Origin: WTJO01 sp965660165
GTDB taxonomy: Bacteria; Pseudomonadota; Alphaproteobacteria; Puniceispirillales; Puniceispirillaceae
Direction of reading: 5' to 3'
Assembly (NCBI GenBank): GCA_965660165.1
Contig: CBFHYU010000007.1
Location: 10,534 to 74,533 of the forward strand
Length of the DNA stretch: 64,000 nucleotides
Position numbers and translations under genes: made by a program. Below the pieces are notes generated by a model. The model ran no database searches and was not told the DNA's origin. It worked only from the letters and a program-made list of their open reading frames with translations. Positions 16,837-25,128 of this stretch are shown in pieces (position 1 is the first letter of the stretch; the number at the start of each line of letters is the position of its first letter).

Positions 16837-17970
16837 CTATTCGCTTACATCTGTACGAAGCACATATCCGCTTTCGCTTGGCTCAAGCATAAAGCCTAAA
16901 GATTTTATGTTGAGAAGCAGACTTTCAACAGGGGCTGATAATCTGGCTTTCAGCACCGCATGCGCATTGCTAAGCGCGATCGGGGTAAAACTGTCGATGG
17001 TAGGTTGTGCGCTCAATACACGGCGAATATTGATCCAGCTTTTCATATCATTCACATTTACCGTGATCAGAATTTCGTTTTGCTCGCCAATATAATACAG
17101 ATTGGCCTGACGCCATCGTAAACTCACAATCGAGGTTATTTCCTGCCTGATATCTGCAAATGCATCCTGCAGATTTAATCTGCCATTAAGCTGTTCACGC
17201 CTATCTATCAGCCGTGCAAGCTCATGACCCTCATTATCATAAAGCCGCGCAGATAGCACCAGCTCTGGTATCGTGCCTGCATAATCTAGACCAGCATATA
17301 CCCAAACAATTTGTAATGCATTCGCCGCTTGAGCTGCCTGTGCCAAAATTTCTGGCTGAGTTTGGGCAATTGCTTTTGCCGAAAGCTGTCTTTCAATCTC
17401 AAGCGAGGGGCGTAGCAAGGTAAAGCGTACAAGCGAGTTATCATCTGTCTTAAGCTGATGCCAGCCATCTAGCCATGAGATATTGCGCGCCCAAACACGT
17501 ACTCCCGCAGGTTCTTCCCAAACAGGCAGAAGCAAAATAGGCGGGCTTAGCAATTCAGACCATTCAAGCCCAGCATCGACAAAGCCTGCGCGCACACGCA
17601 CAGGATCAAAACAAATATCTATGTCTGCAATATACCGTCTAGGAAGCGCATTTTCAGACGAGATTCGGAAAAAATCAACAAACCTCTCTACCGCCGCGCT
17701 ATCAAATTTCGCGAGCGCTTCCTGATTCGGAATTGCCAGCCGCTCAACCAGACTGTCAAACGCCTCTATCGTTGCCTCTTTAATGCCAACATCGCGTGCT
17801 TCGGTACCTGTAACCCCCTCACTATCTATCAGTATTGACGAGATCAGAAAGGCATCAGAGCTACAATCATTTTCGGATATGATAGGCGTTTGACGCTGTT
17901 GTGCAGAAACTGGCATGGACAGATTCAGCACTAAACACATCCCAAAAATTATGGTAACTATACGCAACAT
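16837..17970 (-). CDS. DUF2066 family exported protein
   Basis: A 377-residue protein with a signal peptide, MLRIVTIIFGMCLVLNLSMPVSAQQ, with cleavage predicted after SAQ. The rest is soluble and matches the DUF2066 family, whose function is not known. Features include the early ...DVGIKEATIEAFDSLVERLA segment, PILLLPVWEEPAGVRVWARN in the middle, and a C-terminal domain repeating a strand-turn pattern (ILITVNVNDMKSWINIRRVL). It is 20 bases upstream of hdaA in the same operon, a pairing common in alphaproteobacteria, although the link between an exported protein and replication control is unexplained. Divergent from purM. Confidence 0.8.
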   Translation of the reverse strand: MLRIVTIIFGMCLVLNLSMPVSAQQRQTPIISENDCSSDAFLISSILIDSEGVTGTEARDVGIKEATIEAFDSLVERLAIPNQEALAKFDSAAVERFVDFFRISSENALPRRYIADIDICFDPVRVRAGFVDAGLEWSELLSPPILLLPVWEEPAGVRVWARNISWLDGWHQLKTDDNSLVRFTLLRPSLEIERQLSAKAIAQTQPEILAQAAQAANALQIVWVYAGLDYAGTIPELVLSARLYDNEGHELARLIDRREQLNGRLNLQDAFADIRQEITSIVSLRWRQANLYYIGEQNEILITVNVNDMKSWINIRRVLSAQPTIDSFTPIALSNAHAVLKARLSAPVESLLLNIKSLGFMLEPSESGYVLRTDVSE

Positions 17971-18070
17971 CTTTTTTCATTATTATGTAAGGCAATGTGA
18001 GCTTAGCCTAGCATATTCAAGCATAAATGAAATCATAAATCCGTTCATATTCGTTTACAAAGGCATAATC

Positions 18071-19147
18071 ATGGCACCCTCTGATAATCAGAACTCCTCA
18101 TTAAGTTACAAAGATGCTGGGGTCGATATTGATAAAGGTGATGCGCTTGTTAGGGCGATCAAACCGCATGCGGCGCGAACATCAAGAGCTGGCTCAAATC
18201 CTGATTTAGGTGGATTTGGAGGATTATTTGATCTTAAAGCGGCAGGCTTTGCAGACCCTGTGCTAGTTGCCGCAACAGATGGTGTAGGTACCAAACTTGA
18301 ATTGGCAAAAGCGTGCAATATTCATCGCGGGCTTGGCATTGATCTGGTGGCAATGTGTGTGAATGATTTGTTGGCGCAAGGGGCAGAACCATTATTCTTC
18401 CTAGATTATTTTGCTACAGGTGCGCTTGAAGCTGAGATAGCCATTGAGGTTATTGCAGGCATTGCAGATGGCTGTGTTGAAGCTGGTTGTGCGCTTATTG
18501 GCGGCGAGACTGCCGAAATGCCTGGTGTCTATCCAGCTGGCGGCTATGATCTGGCAGGATTTAGTGTTGGTGCAGCAGAGCGAGATGCTTTGCTGAAAAC
18601 AGGTAATGTGGCTTGCGGTGATAAGGTGCTTGCCCTTCCATCTTCGGGAGTCCATTCAAATGGCTTTTCGCTTGTTCGCAAAATCATTGAGCTTACAGAA
18701 TCAGATATTCATGCCCCGTTTGAAATTGCGCCGCATATTAGTCTTGGCGAGGCATTGCTTACGCCAACGCGAATTTACGCCGATGCGGTAAAAGCTGGGC
18801 TGAAGGCAGGCGGCATTACAAGCATTTCACATATTACAGGCGGCGGGCTAATAGAAAATCCGCCACGCGTCTTTGGCGATGATCTGGCCATTACGCTAGA
18901 TATGAGCAGGCGCCCCTTCCCGCCTTTATTTAGATGGCTGAAACGGGCTGGCAATCTTTCAGATTATGAGATGGCACGTACCTTTAATTGCGGTATTGGC
19001 ATGTTGATTACCGTATCTGCTGACAAGCTAGAAGCCGTTGAACAGGCGATTTTGAAGACAGGTGAAGATGTCTGGCAAATCGGGACGATTGGTGTTCGTT
19101 CTGATAAGGCTGTTACATTACTGCATTGTGAGACGGCGTGGGCATAG
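18071..19147 (+). CDS. purM: Phosphoribosylformylglycinamidine cyclo-ligase
   Basis: AIR synthetase, the fifth step of purine synthesis, ATP-dependent ring closure of FGAM. The frame is open from 17915, but ATG 18071 has AAAGG 7 bases upstream and starts a protein of 358 residues with the family N-terminus SLSYKDAGVDIDKGDALV. Visible motifs: DGVGTKLELA, the MCVNDLLAQGAEPLFFLDYFATG segment, GGETAEMPG, and GGGLIENPPR. It is followed after 4 bases by purN, so the two form a translationally close pair. Confidence 0.96.
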   Translation: MAPSDNQNSSLSYKDAGVDIDKGDALVRAIKPHAARTSRAGSNPDLGGFGGLFDLKAAGFADPVLVAATDGVGTKLELAKACNIHRGLGIDLVAMCVNDLLAQGAEPLFFLDYFATGALEAEIAIEVIAGIADGCVEAGCALIGGETAEMPGVYPAGGYDLAGFSVGAAERDALLKTGNVACGDKVLALPSSGVHSNGFSLVRKIIELTESDIHAPFEIAPHISLGEALLTPTRIYADAVKAGLKAGGITSISHITGGGLIENPPRVFGDDLAITLDMSRRPFPPLFRWLKRAGNLSDYEMARTFNCGIGMLITVSADKLEAVEQAILKTGEDVWQIGTIGVRSDKAVTLLHCETAWA

Positions 19148-19151
19148 CAAG

Positions 19152-19817
19152 ATGAAAATTGCCATATTGATTTCTGGCAGAGGTAGTAATTTGCGTTCTC
19201 TTGCCGAACAGGCACAAAATAGCAATGTTGAGATTGCGCTGGTTGCTGCAAACACACCTTGTGACGGGTTGAAAATCGCCACCTCATATGGTGTGCAGGC
19301 AGAATGTATTGATAGGGCAGAATTTGGCTCGCTAGCAGAGCATGAGGACGCGCTTGCTTCACTATTGGAGACTGTATCAGCTGACTGGATTTTTCTGGCA
19401 GGCTATATGGCTATTATCTCGGCAGAATTTATTGCACGCTTTAAGGGCAGGATTTTGAATATCCACCCCTCATTGCTTCCTGATTTTAAGGGGCTAAATA
19501 CCCACCAACGCGCGATTGACGCTCAGGTTTCACATCATGGCGCCTCCATCCATCTGGTCACACCAAAGCTAGATGATGGCCCCATTATCGCTCAGGCATC
19601 TCGCAAGCGTCTTACTGATGATGCAACCATGCTGGCAGGACAGGTGCTTGAAATAGAACATCTATTATATCCAGCTATATTGGCGGCGATGGCATCTGAT
19701 GCGCTATCAATTAAAATAGGATCAGAAAACAAATCTGAGATTATCTGGCATGATACCGCCTATCTTGCCCCCGTCACAAAAGCAGGGTTTGTGATTACCT
19801 ATCCTGAAGACCTATAA
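19152..19817 (+). CDS. purN: Phosphoribosylglycinamide formyltransferase (10-formyl-THF type)
   Basis: GAR transformylase, the third step of purine synthesis. ATG 19152 is 4 bases after the purM stop and begins MKIAILISGRGSNLRSL, the standard N-terminus; the longer frame from 19062 only overlaps purM. Length is 221 residues. Catalytic residues are visible: ILNIHPSLLPDFKGLNTH holds the Asn-His pair and HLVTPKLDDGPII the Asp loop. It forms an operon with purM and probably reads into the oxidase subunit gene at 19943. Confidence 0.95.
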   Translation: MKIAILISGRGSNLRSLAEQAQNSNVEIALVAANTPCDGLKIATSYGVQAECIDRAEFGSLAEHEDALASLLETVSADWIFLAGYMAIISAEFIARFKGRILNIHPSLLPDFKGLNTHQRAIDAQVSHHGASIHLVTPKLDDGPIIAQASRKRLTDDATMLAGQVLEIEHLLYPAILAAMASDALSIKIGSENKSEIIWHDTAYLAPVTKAGFVITYPEDL

Positions 19818-19942
19818 AAACTATTTTTGCCCTGTTATAGCGCCAACTTGCATCATCATTATCATCAATCTGCTATTGATTTCTAAATTGGTTCAGGCCA
19901 TAAGTGAGAGACAGAATTTTGGATAACAGTGCGGGGACAGCC

Positions 19943-20074
19943 ATGAATACAGATAATTTCGATAAGCACGCAAAGGCAAATTTGGCGTTTTATGAAAGTT
20001 TTCTAAATTTTTCAAAAATTGTGATTATTGCGATTGCAATCACACTTGCGGCAATGGCCTATTTTCTGCTTTAG
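19943..20074 (+). CDS. aa3-type cytochrome c oxidase subunit IV (43 aa)
   Basis: A 43-residue protein. It has a short cytoplasmic N-terminus with HAKANLAFYESFLNFSK and one transmembrane helix, IVIIAIAITLAAMAYFLL. This is the layout of the alphaproteobacterial aa3 oxidase subunit IV family (COX4_pro_2), single-helix peptides that sit beside subunits I and III. GGGGA at 19933-19937 lies 5 bases before ATG 19943. In many alphaproteobacteria this gene is unlinked from the main oxidase genes, as here. A strong hairpin terminator follows directly. Confidence 0.8.
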   Translation: MNTDNFDKHAKANLAFYESFLNFSKIVIIAIAITLAAMAYFLL

Positions 20075-20091
20075 AAACGTGTGAAGACATC

Positions 20092-20125
20092 AAAAAAGGC
20101 CAGCATATCTGCTGGCCTTTTTTTT
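20092..20125. terminator. Bidirectional rho-independent terminator
   Basis: A perfect 14-bp stem (20092-20105 with 20110-20123, sequence AAAAAAGGCCAGCA) with loop TATC and A and T runs on both sides. It separates the plus-strand oxidase subunit gene from minus-strand ndk and can serve both. Confidence 0.92.
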
Positions 20126-20140
20126 GACTGCCAAAATGGG

Positions 20141-20557
20141 CTAGCCTACAATTTCATCTTCTGTGAAGAAATGTGCAATCTCAATCGCTGCATTTTCATC
20201 GCTGTCTGAGCCATGCACAGAATTTGCTTCGATAGATTCAGCAAAGCTTTTTCTGATTGTACCTTCATCTGCTTCAGCAGGGTTTGTTGCACCCATTACA
20301 GCGCGATAACGCGGCACCGCATCATCACCTTCAAGCACCTGCACAACCACAGGGCCTGATGTCATAAATGATACCAAATCAGAGTAAAATGGGCGTTCTT
20401 TATGCACTTCATAGAAAGTTTCTGCCTGCTGTTTGCTCATATGAATACGCTTTTGAGCAACAATTCTAAGACCGGCTTCTTCGATCATGGCATTTACTGC
20501 CCCCGTAACATTTCTGCGGGTAGCATCTGGTTTGATAATAGAAAATGTGCGTGACAT
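20141..20557 (-). CDS. ndk: Nucleoside diphosphate kinase
   Basis: Balances nucleoside triphosphate pools by transferring the gamma phosphate through a histidine. At 138 residues it has the normal length. It begins TFSIIKPDATRRN (nucleotide-binding Lys), has RPFYSDLVSFMTSGPVVV, and the active-site His115 in ANSVHGSDS. It is transcribed towards the shared terminator at 20092-20125, with holC and pepA upstream on the same strand but separated by about 130 bases. Confidence 0.96.
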   Translation of the reverse strand: MSRTFSIIKPDATRRNVTGAVNAMIEEAGLRIVAQKRIHMSKQQAETFYEVHKERPFYSDLVSFMTSGPVVVQVLEGDDAVPRYRAVMGATNPAEADEGTIRKSFAESIEANSVHGSDSDENAAIEIAHFFTEDEIVG

Positions 20558-20691
20558 CTTGCATCCTTTATCTGGTTAATAAGGCATGAATAAATAGTTG
20601 ACTATTCATATTGATTGAATTGAGCGTGCTTATAGCAAACCCTAGCCCTGCTTGCAAAGCATTGTGTTCGTTCTATCCCATTTTTAGGGTG

Positions 20692-21147
20692 TTATTGCTT
20701 AAGATGCCAGCGATTAGCCTCATCTTGCGCAAAATAGCGACAGTGATGTGCCTCATCTGACGACCATTCTTTCCATTGCGATCTGGCCAAAGCTAGCTTA
20801 TGAGGGTCTGCATCACTAAATAGCGTGAAAATACGGGTAAAGGCTGATAGGTCTGTGGGATATAGCCCCTCTGTCAAACATACAAATTCTGCTGCTATCT
20901 GATTTTTATCAGGGTCTGTTGTTATCCATACAGGTGCATCTGATGCCCCATCCCCCTCATCAACCCCATGCGCTAGAAAAGTATCTGCTTTGGCAGACCA
21001 AAGCTGTTCTGAGATAGTTTCCGTGAGCTGAGCTGGTGTGATAATCAGCATTTTCTGCCCAGAAAGTACAGTTTTATCACTTAGCATAGCTACTGCCTGA
21101 GCAAGCCCGTCACCCGTTAGATGATAAAAGTCAATTTGGCTCATCAT
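20692..21147 (-). CDS. holC: DNA polymerase III chi subunit
   Basis: A 151-residue protein of the chi family, which links the clamp loader to SSB. Recognisable parts are the N-terminal IDFYHLTGDGLAQAVAMLSDK, TFLAHG, PVWITTD, and the C-terminal half containing LFSDADPHKLALARSQWKEW. Its start codon shares one base with the pepA stop (TAATG arrangement), so it is translationally coupled to pepA. That pepA-holC order is widespread in proteobacteria. An alternative start is the second ATG, at 21144. Confidence 0.88.
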   Translation of the reverse strand: MMSQIDFYHLTGDGLAQAVAMLSDKTVLSGQKMLIITPAQLTETISEQLWSAKADTFLAHGVDEGDGASDAPVWITTDPDKNQIAAEFVCLTEGLYPTDLSAFTRIFTLFSDADPHKLALARSQWKEWSSDEAHHCRYFAQDEANRWHLKQ

Positions 21148-22595
21148 TAAGGCTGGTAGCTATCTGCCAGCTTATTCAGTAATCTCACCCCAAAGCCAGT
21201 GCCGCCCTTTGGCACAATATCAGAGGCCTTGTCAGCCCATGCTTTGCCAGCAATATCCAAATGCGCCCATGGCACATCATTTTCAACAAACCGTTCCAGA
21301 AAACAGGCAGCTGTAATAGACCCGCCATATGGCCCGCCAATATTTTTCATATCAGCAATATGGGATTTTAGCATCTCATCATATGCTTTACCCATTGGCA
21401 TCCGCCAACTTTTCTCTTCGGTGCTTTGACCTGCGGCCATAATCGCCTCAGCCAATTTGTCATTATTAGAAAATAGTCCTGCATATTCCTTGCCTAGCGA
21501 CACCAGAATTGCGCCTGTAAGGGTTGCCAAATCAATCATTGCAGATGGTTTATATTCGCGTTGAACATAGGTCATTATATCAGCTAGAACCAGCCTGCCC
21601 TCTGCATCTGTGTTGATCACTTCAATTGTTTGCCCAGACATTGAGGTGACAACATCACCAGGACGTTGGGCATTGCCATCTGGCATATTTTCAACCAGCC
21701 CGACAATCCCAATAATGTTGCGCTTTACCTTGCGGCCAGCGATTGCAACCATTGCCCCGACAACAGCAGCAGAACCGCCCATATCCCATTTCATATCTTC
21801 CATGCCTTTGGCAGGTTTAAGCGATATGCCGCCTGTATCAAAACATACCCCCTTGCCCACAAATGCAAGAGGGGCTTCATCACCACCGCCTTTCCAGTGC
21901 ATAGTCACAACAGCTGATTTTCTCTCGCTACCTTGCCCAACACCAAGCAATGCCCCCATACCAAGCTGTTCAAGCTTTGCCTCATCAAGCACCTGAATCT
22001 CAAGACCTGTATCACCAAATTGCTCGCATCTTTTGGCGTAGATTTCTGGATAGAGCTTATTTGCGGGCTCATATACCAGATCGCGTGCTGCAAAGACGCC
22101 GTTTATCATCGCCTGTTTTTCAGGCCAGCCAGAAGCAAGCGCATCAGCCTGAACCCCTGTGATAGCAAGCTGTGCATCTGCGGTTTTGGGCGCATTTACA
22201 GTGAAATATTCAGCAAAATAATAGCTTGCCATCACAGCGCCAGATAACACTGATAAGGCAATATCCTGCTGAAGCTGTGAGGTATCAAAACACGCAGAGG
22301 TGAAAGGCGGCTTTTTTAATTGCTGAAACAGCTTGCCGCCCCAATTTTCAGCAGGCTGGCCAGCTTCAATGCCGCCGCCTACACCGCTTACCAGCACCGC
22401 ACCAAATGTGGTAAATAGAGGCAGGAAATGACCAGATTTTGCCTTAAATTCAGCTACAGCACATGCATTTAGAATTTCAGATGCTAATGCCTCATCAAGC
22501 GAGGTTATCAGCGCATTTTCTGAATTCATAAGCACAATTTGCGCAGTCTGCTCACTATTATCTGGTGCAAAGGTAAGTGATAATTGTGCAGGCAT
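21147..22595 (-). CDS. pepA: Leucyl (cytosol) aminopeptidase
   Basis: Dinuclear-zinc M17 aminopeptidase, 482 residues. The C-terminal catalytic domain carries GKGVCFDTGGISLKPA, MKWDMGGSAAVVGAM, and the family signature NTDAEGRLVLAD, which supplies metal and catalytic residues. The N-terminal macro-like domain is more divergent, as usual. AGGAAAGG lies just upstream of the ATG at 22595. It is the first gene of a pair with holC and divergent from lptF over a 285-base gap. Confidence 0.95.
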   Translation of the reverse strand: MPAQLSLTFAPDNSEQTAQIVLMNSENALITSLDEALASEILNACAVAEFKAKSGHFLPLFTTFGAVLVSGVGGGIEAGQPAENWGGKLFQQLKKPPFTSACFDTSQLQQDIALSVLSGAVMASYYFAEYFTVNAPKTADAQLAITGVQADALASGWPEKQAMINGVFAARDLVYEPANKLYPEIYAKRCEQFGDTGLEIQVLDEAKLEQLGMGALLGVGQGSERKSAVVTMHWKGGGDEAPLAFVGKGVCFDTGGISLKPAKGMEDMKWDMGGSAAVVGAMVAIAGRKVKRNIIGIVGLVENMPDGNAQRPGDVVTSMSGQTIEVINTDAEGRLVLADIMTYVQREYKPSAMIDLATLTGAILVSLGKEYAGLFSNNDKLAEAIMAAGQSTEEKSWRMPMGKAYDEMLKSHIADMKNIGGPYGGSITAACFLERFVENDVPWAHLDIAGKAWADKASDIVPKGGTGFGVRLLNKLADSYQP

Positions 22596-22638
22596 GATGC
22601 TGTCCTTTCCTGAAACATAAACGTTAAAATGGGAATGA

Positions 22639-22644
22639 ATTATA
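22639..22644 (-). promoter_or_regulatory. Candidate -10 box of the pepA promoter
   Basis: Read on the minus strand this is TATAAT, about 45 bases before the pepA ATG. The matching -35 is weak. The rest of the 285-base gap (22596-22880) holds the lptF promoter, for which I see no convincing hexamer pair. Confidence 0.3.
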
Positions 22645-22880
22645 TGCCTCTAACCCTATATCGTTTTGAAAAATTATCCAGCCCCAAAACGCTAATTATC
22701 GATAAAGTTGCGCCGTGCAAAGTCGTTTATCACTTATGGCCAAACCCGTAACATTCTTCATCTTAGTCACCTAGCGGCACAAACACCCGTTAGCACGCGA
22801 TGTACAGATATATGAGCAAGGCGATAACATAATCCAGAATATCCTAGAAAATATGTGTAAAATCTGATAGCTAGACAATT

Positions 22881-24020
22881 ATGGTTCATCTTCATACTTA
22901 CTTAATAAGACAACATCTGGTCAGCCTATTTATGGTGCTGTTTGGCTTGATTCTTATTGTGTGGCTGAACCACAGCCTTAAGGTGCTTGAGTTGGTGGTG
23001 AATAAAGGTGCCTCACTATCAGCCTTTTTCAAACTGTCTTTTCTGCCTATGCCATTATGGCTGATGGTTGCGCTACCGCTAGCCTGTTTATGTGCTGTAA
23101 TATGGGTGGTCTATAGATTGCTTTCTGACCGAGAATTGGTAGTAATGCAAGCGGCTGGCATATCCCCTTTTCAGTTCGCGCTATCGCCAATTATCTTTGG
23201 CCTTACCATTACCGTGTTTTTACTGTTTAATTCGACCGTTCTGCTACCTAATGCATTTGGCATGTTCAAACAAACCCAGTTTGAAGTTAGAGCGTCAATC
23301 CCAAAAGTGTTAATCCAAGATAGAGTCTTTGTTGATCTTGGCAAAGACCTTACCCTCTATATCAATAAACGCGAGAGCAATCAGGAAGTGCGGCAGGTTT
23401 TTATTCAAGATAGTAGAACCCCTGAGGTGATTGTGACTTATACTTCTGAGAAAGGTACTTTCAAGATTGTTGATGGCAGGCCAGTATTTATCCTTACTAA
23501 TGGCCAAAGGGTTGAGAATAGAAAAGGCAGTCCAGAGCCTGCAAATCTGAATTTTGCTACCCATACGCTTGATATTAGCCAGCAAACAGATGATGGCAAT
23601 CAGCGCTTTATTGATGCCAATGAAGAATCAATCGCAGATTTGATGAATAAAGATAAGGCTGAAGCAGATTATCGGTTCCCTCAAAGATTGGCGATGGCGC
23701 ATTACAGACTTGCCGCGCCGCTTCAGGCGATCGCGCTTGCGCTTATGGCCTCTGCTATCTTGCTTGTTGGGCGCGTTGCTAGAAGCAATATTTTCAGACG
23801 AATAATCTTAGCCGCATTGGCAGGTATTTTATTGCAAACATTGGTGATATTATCTCGTGGTCTGATAGCGGATATCCCCGCAAGCTGGCCCTTTATCTAT
23901 TTGTCTAGCCTTGTGCCAGCAATGCTTAGCCTTGCTGCGCTTCTCAGACCAGAAAAATCTGCCAAACTCTGTCAGAATTTAGTTAAATTCTCTCTAACCT
24001 CAGGCTCGCAACGCGCATGA
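22881..24020 (+). CDS. lptF: LPS export ABC transporter permease LptF
   Basis: One of two inner-membrane permeases of the Lpt bridge that extracts LPS. 379 residues with three N-terminal helices (about 15-35, 55-80, 100-125), a periplasmic jellyroll region with VFVDLGKDLTLYINKRES, and three C-terminal helices from about 275 on. The cytoplasmic coupling segment YRLLSDRELVVMQAAGISPF is typical. Its last 4 bases overlap lptG (ATGA). The ATPase LptB is not in this window. Confidence 0.93.
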   Translation: MVHLHTYLIRQHLVSLFMVLFGLILIVWLNHSLKVLELVVNKGASLSAFFKLSFLPMPLWLMVALPLACLCAVIWVVYRLLSDRELVVMQAAGISPFQFALSPIIFGLTITVFLLFNSTVLLPNAFGMFKQTQFEVRASIPKVLIQDRVFVDLGKDLTLYINKRESNQEVRQVFIQDSRTPEVIVTYTSEKGTFKIVDGRPVFILTNGQRVENRKGSPEPANLNFATHTLDISQQTDDGNQRFIDANEESIADLMNKDKAEADYRFPQRLAMAHYRLAAPLQAIALALMASAILLVGRVARSNIFRRIILAALAGILLQTLVILSRGLIADIPASWPFIYLSSLVPAMLSLAALLRPEKSAKLCQNLVKFSLTSGSQRA

Positions 24021-25123
24021 TACCGCTTCTTCCACAATCAGCTATTTTATTCAGCTATATGGGTGTGCGCTACGCAAAGCAGGTGATGCTAGCCTTGCTG
24101 ATATTAAGTTGTTTTCTGTATTTTCTGGATGTAACAGAGCTTGCCCGCAGAATGTCTGAAAGAGATGCTGATTTTCCGATCTGGCAGGTTATGCTGATAA
24201 GCCTTTTGAAACTGCCTAGCCTGCTTGACTTGCTGTTGCCATTTTCCATTTTATTCGGGTCTATTTCATGCTTCTTTTTTTGGAGCCGCTCGCATGAATT
24301 TACAATTTCAAGAGCCATAGGTCAGACTATTTGGAGCGCGCTATATCCTGTTTATTTCGTAGCCTTTTTATTTGGCATTGTCCATATTGCCCTTATCAAT
24401 CCTATTGCGGCGGCAACATCATCTCAATATGACCGCTGGAATGAAGAAATATTTGGCAAAACAGAAAATAATATCTCTATTTCTACAAGCGGGCTGTGGC
24501 TAAAAGACACTTCAGCAGGCAATAATTACATCATCAATGGCGCTCAGCTAAATATTGAAGATGAGACGTTATCATCTCCTGTTATTTATCAATTACAGGA
24601 AAATGGCTTACTATCTTGGCGGATGACAGCAGAATTATTGCGCTTCACAGATGGCGGTTGGGTGCTAACCAACGTTACCAAAACAAATACGTTAGGCGGC
24701 ACTGAAATTCTTGGCGATGTAATCTTGCCATCTGAAATCAGCACTACCGATATTTTCAGCAACAGGCAATCTGCGCATACCGTGCCGTTTTATCGCCTGC
24801 CAAGTTTCATTTCATTGCAAAAGCAAGCAGGCTTTCCTATCATTGAACATCAAGTATTTATGCATCAGCTATTTGCAACACCATTTGAATTTATTGGTAT
24901 TGCGATGATTGCAGCTGCCATAACCTTATCACAATTTAGTCGTATGTTTCGGATCAGGCTTATTATTTATGGCATTTGTAGCGGCTTTGGTTTCTATTTT
25001 TTATCTGATCTTAGCTATCTGCTTGGCAGTACGGCCAAAGTGCCATATTTATTTGCTGGATACGGGCCTGCGTTAATTATGTGTTTGATGGGCTTTTTCT
25101 GGGTTGCCCGAATTGATGAGTGA
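24017..25123 (+). CDS. lptG: LPS export ABC transporter permease LptG
   Basis: Second permease of the LPS export complex, 368 residues, with the same three-plus-three helix layout as LptF. The coupling segment SRSHEFTISRAIGQTIW corresponds to the LptF segment. Periplasmic jellyroll from about 130 to 260 includes ISTSGLWLKD. It begins within the lptF stop (ATGA overlap) and ends 5 bases before surA, so lptF-lptG-surA-pdxA-rsmA read as one operon of outer-membrane assembly and housekeeping genes. Confidence 0.93.
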   Translation: MIPLLPQSAILFSYMGVRYAKQVMLALLILSCFLYFLDVTELARRMSERDADFPIWQVMLISLLKLPSLLDLLLPFSILFGSISCFFFWSRSHEFTISRAIGQTIWSALYPVYFVAFLFGIVHIALINPIAAATSSQYDRWNEEIFGKTENNISISTSGLWLKDTSAGNNYIINGAQLNIEDETLSSPVIYQLQENGLLSWRMTAELLRFTDGGWVLTNVTKTNTLGGTEILGDVILPSEISTTDIFSNRQSAHTVPFYRLPSFISLQKQAGFPIIEHQVFMHQLFATPFEFIGIAMIAAAITLSQFSRMFRIRLIIYGICSGFGFYFLSDLSYLLGSTAKVPYLFAGYGPALIMCLMGFFWVARIDE

Positions 25124-25128
25124 GACAA

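Noticed and set aside
21610..21996. 128-codon plus-strand frame opposite pepA
   Set aside because: Pro/Ser/Thr-rich antisense shadow of the conserved peptidase.
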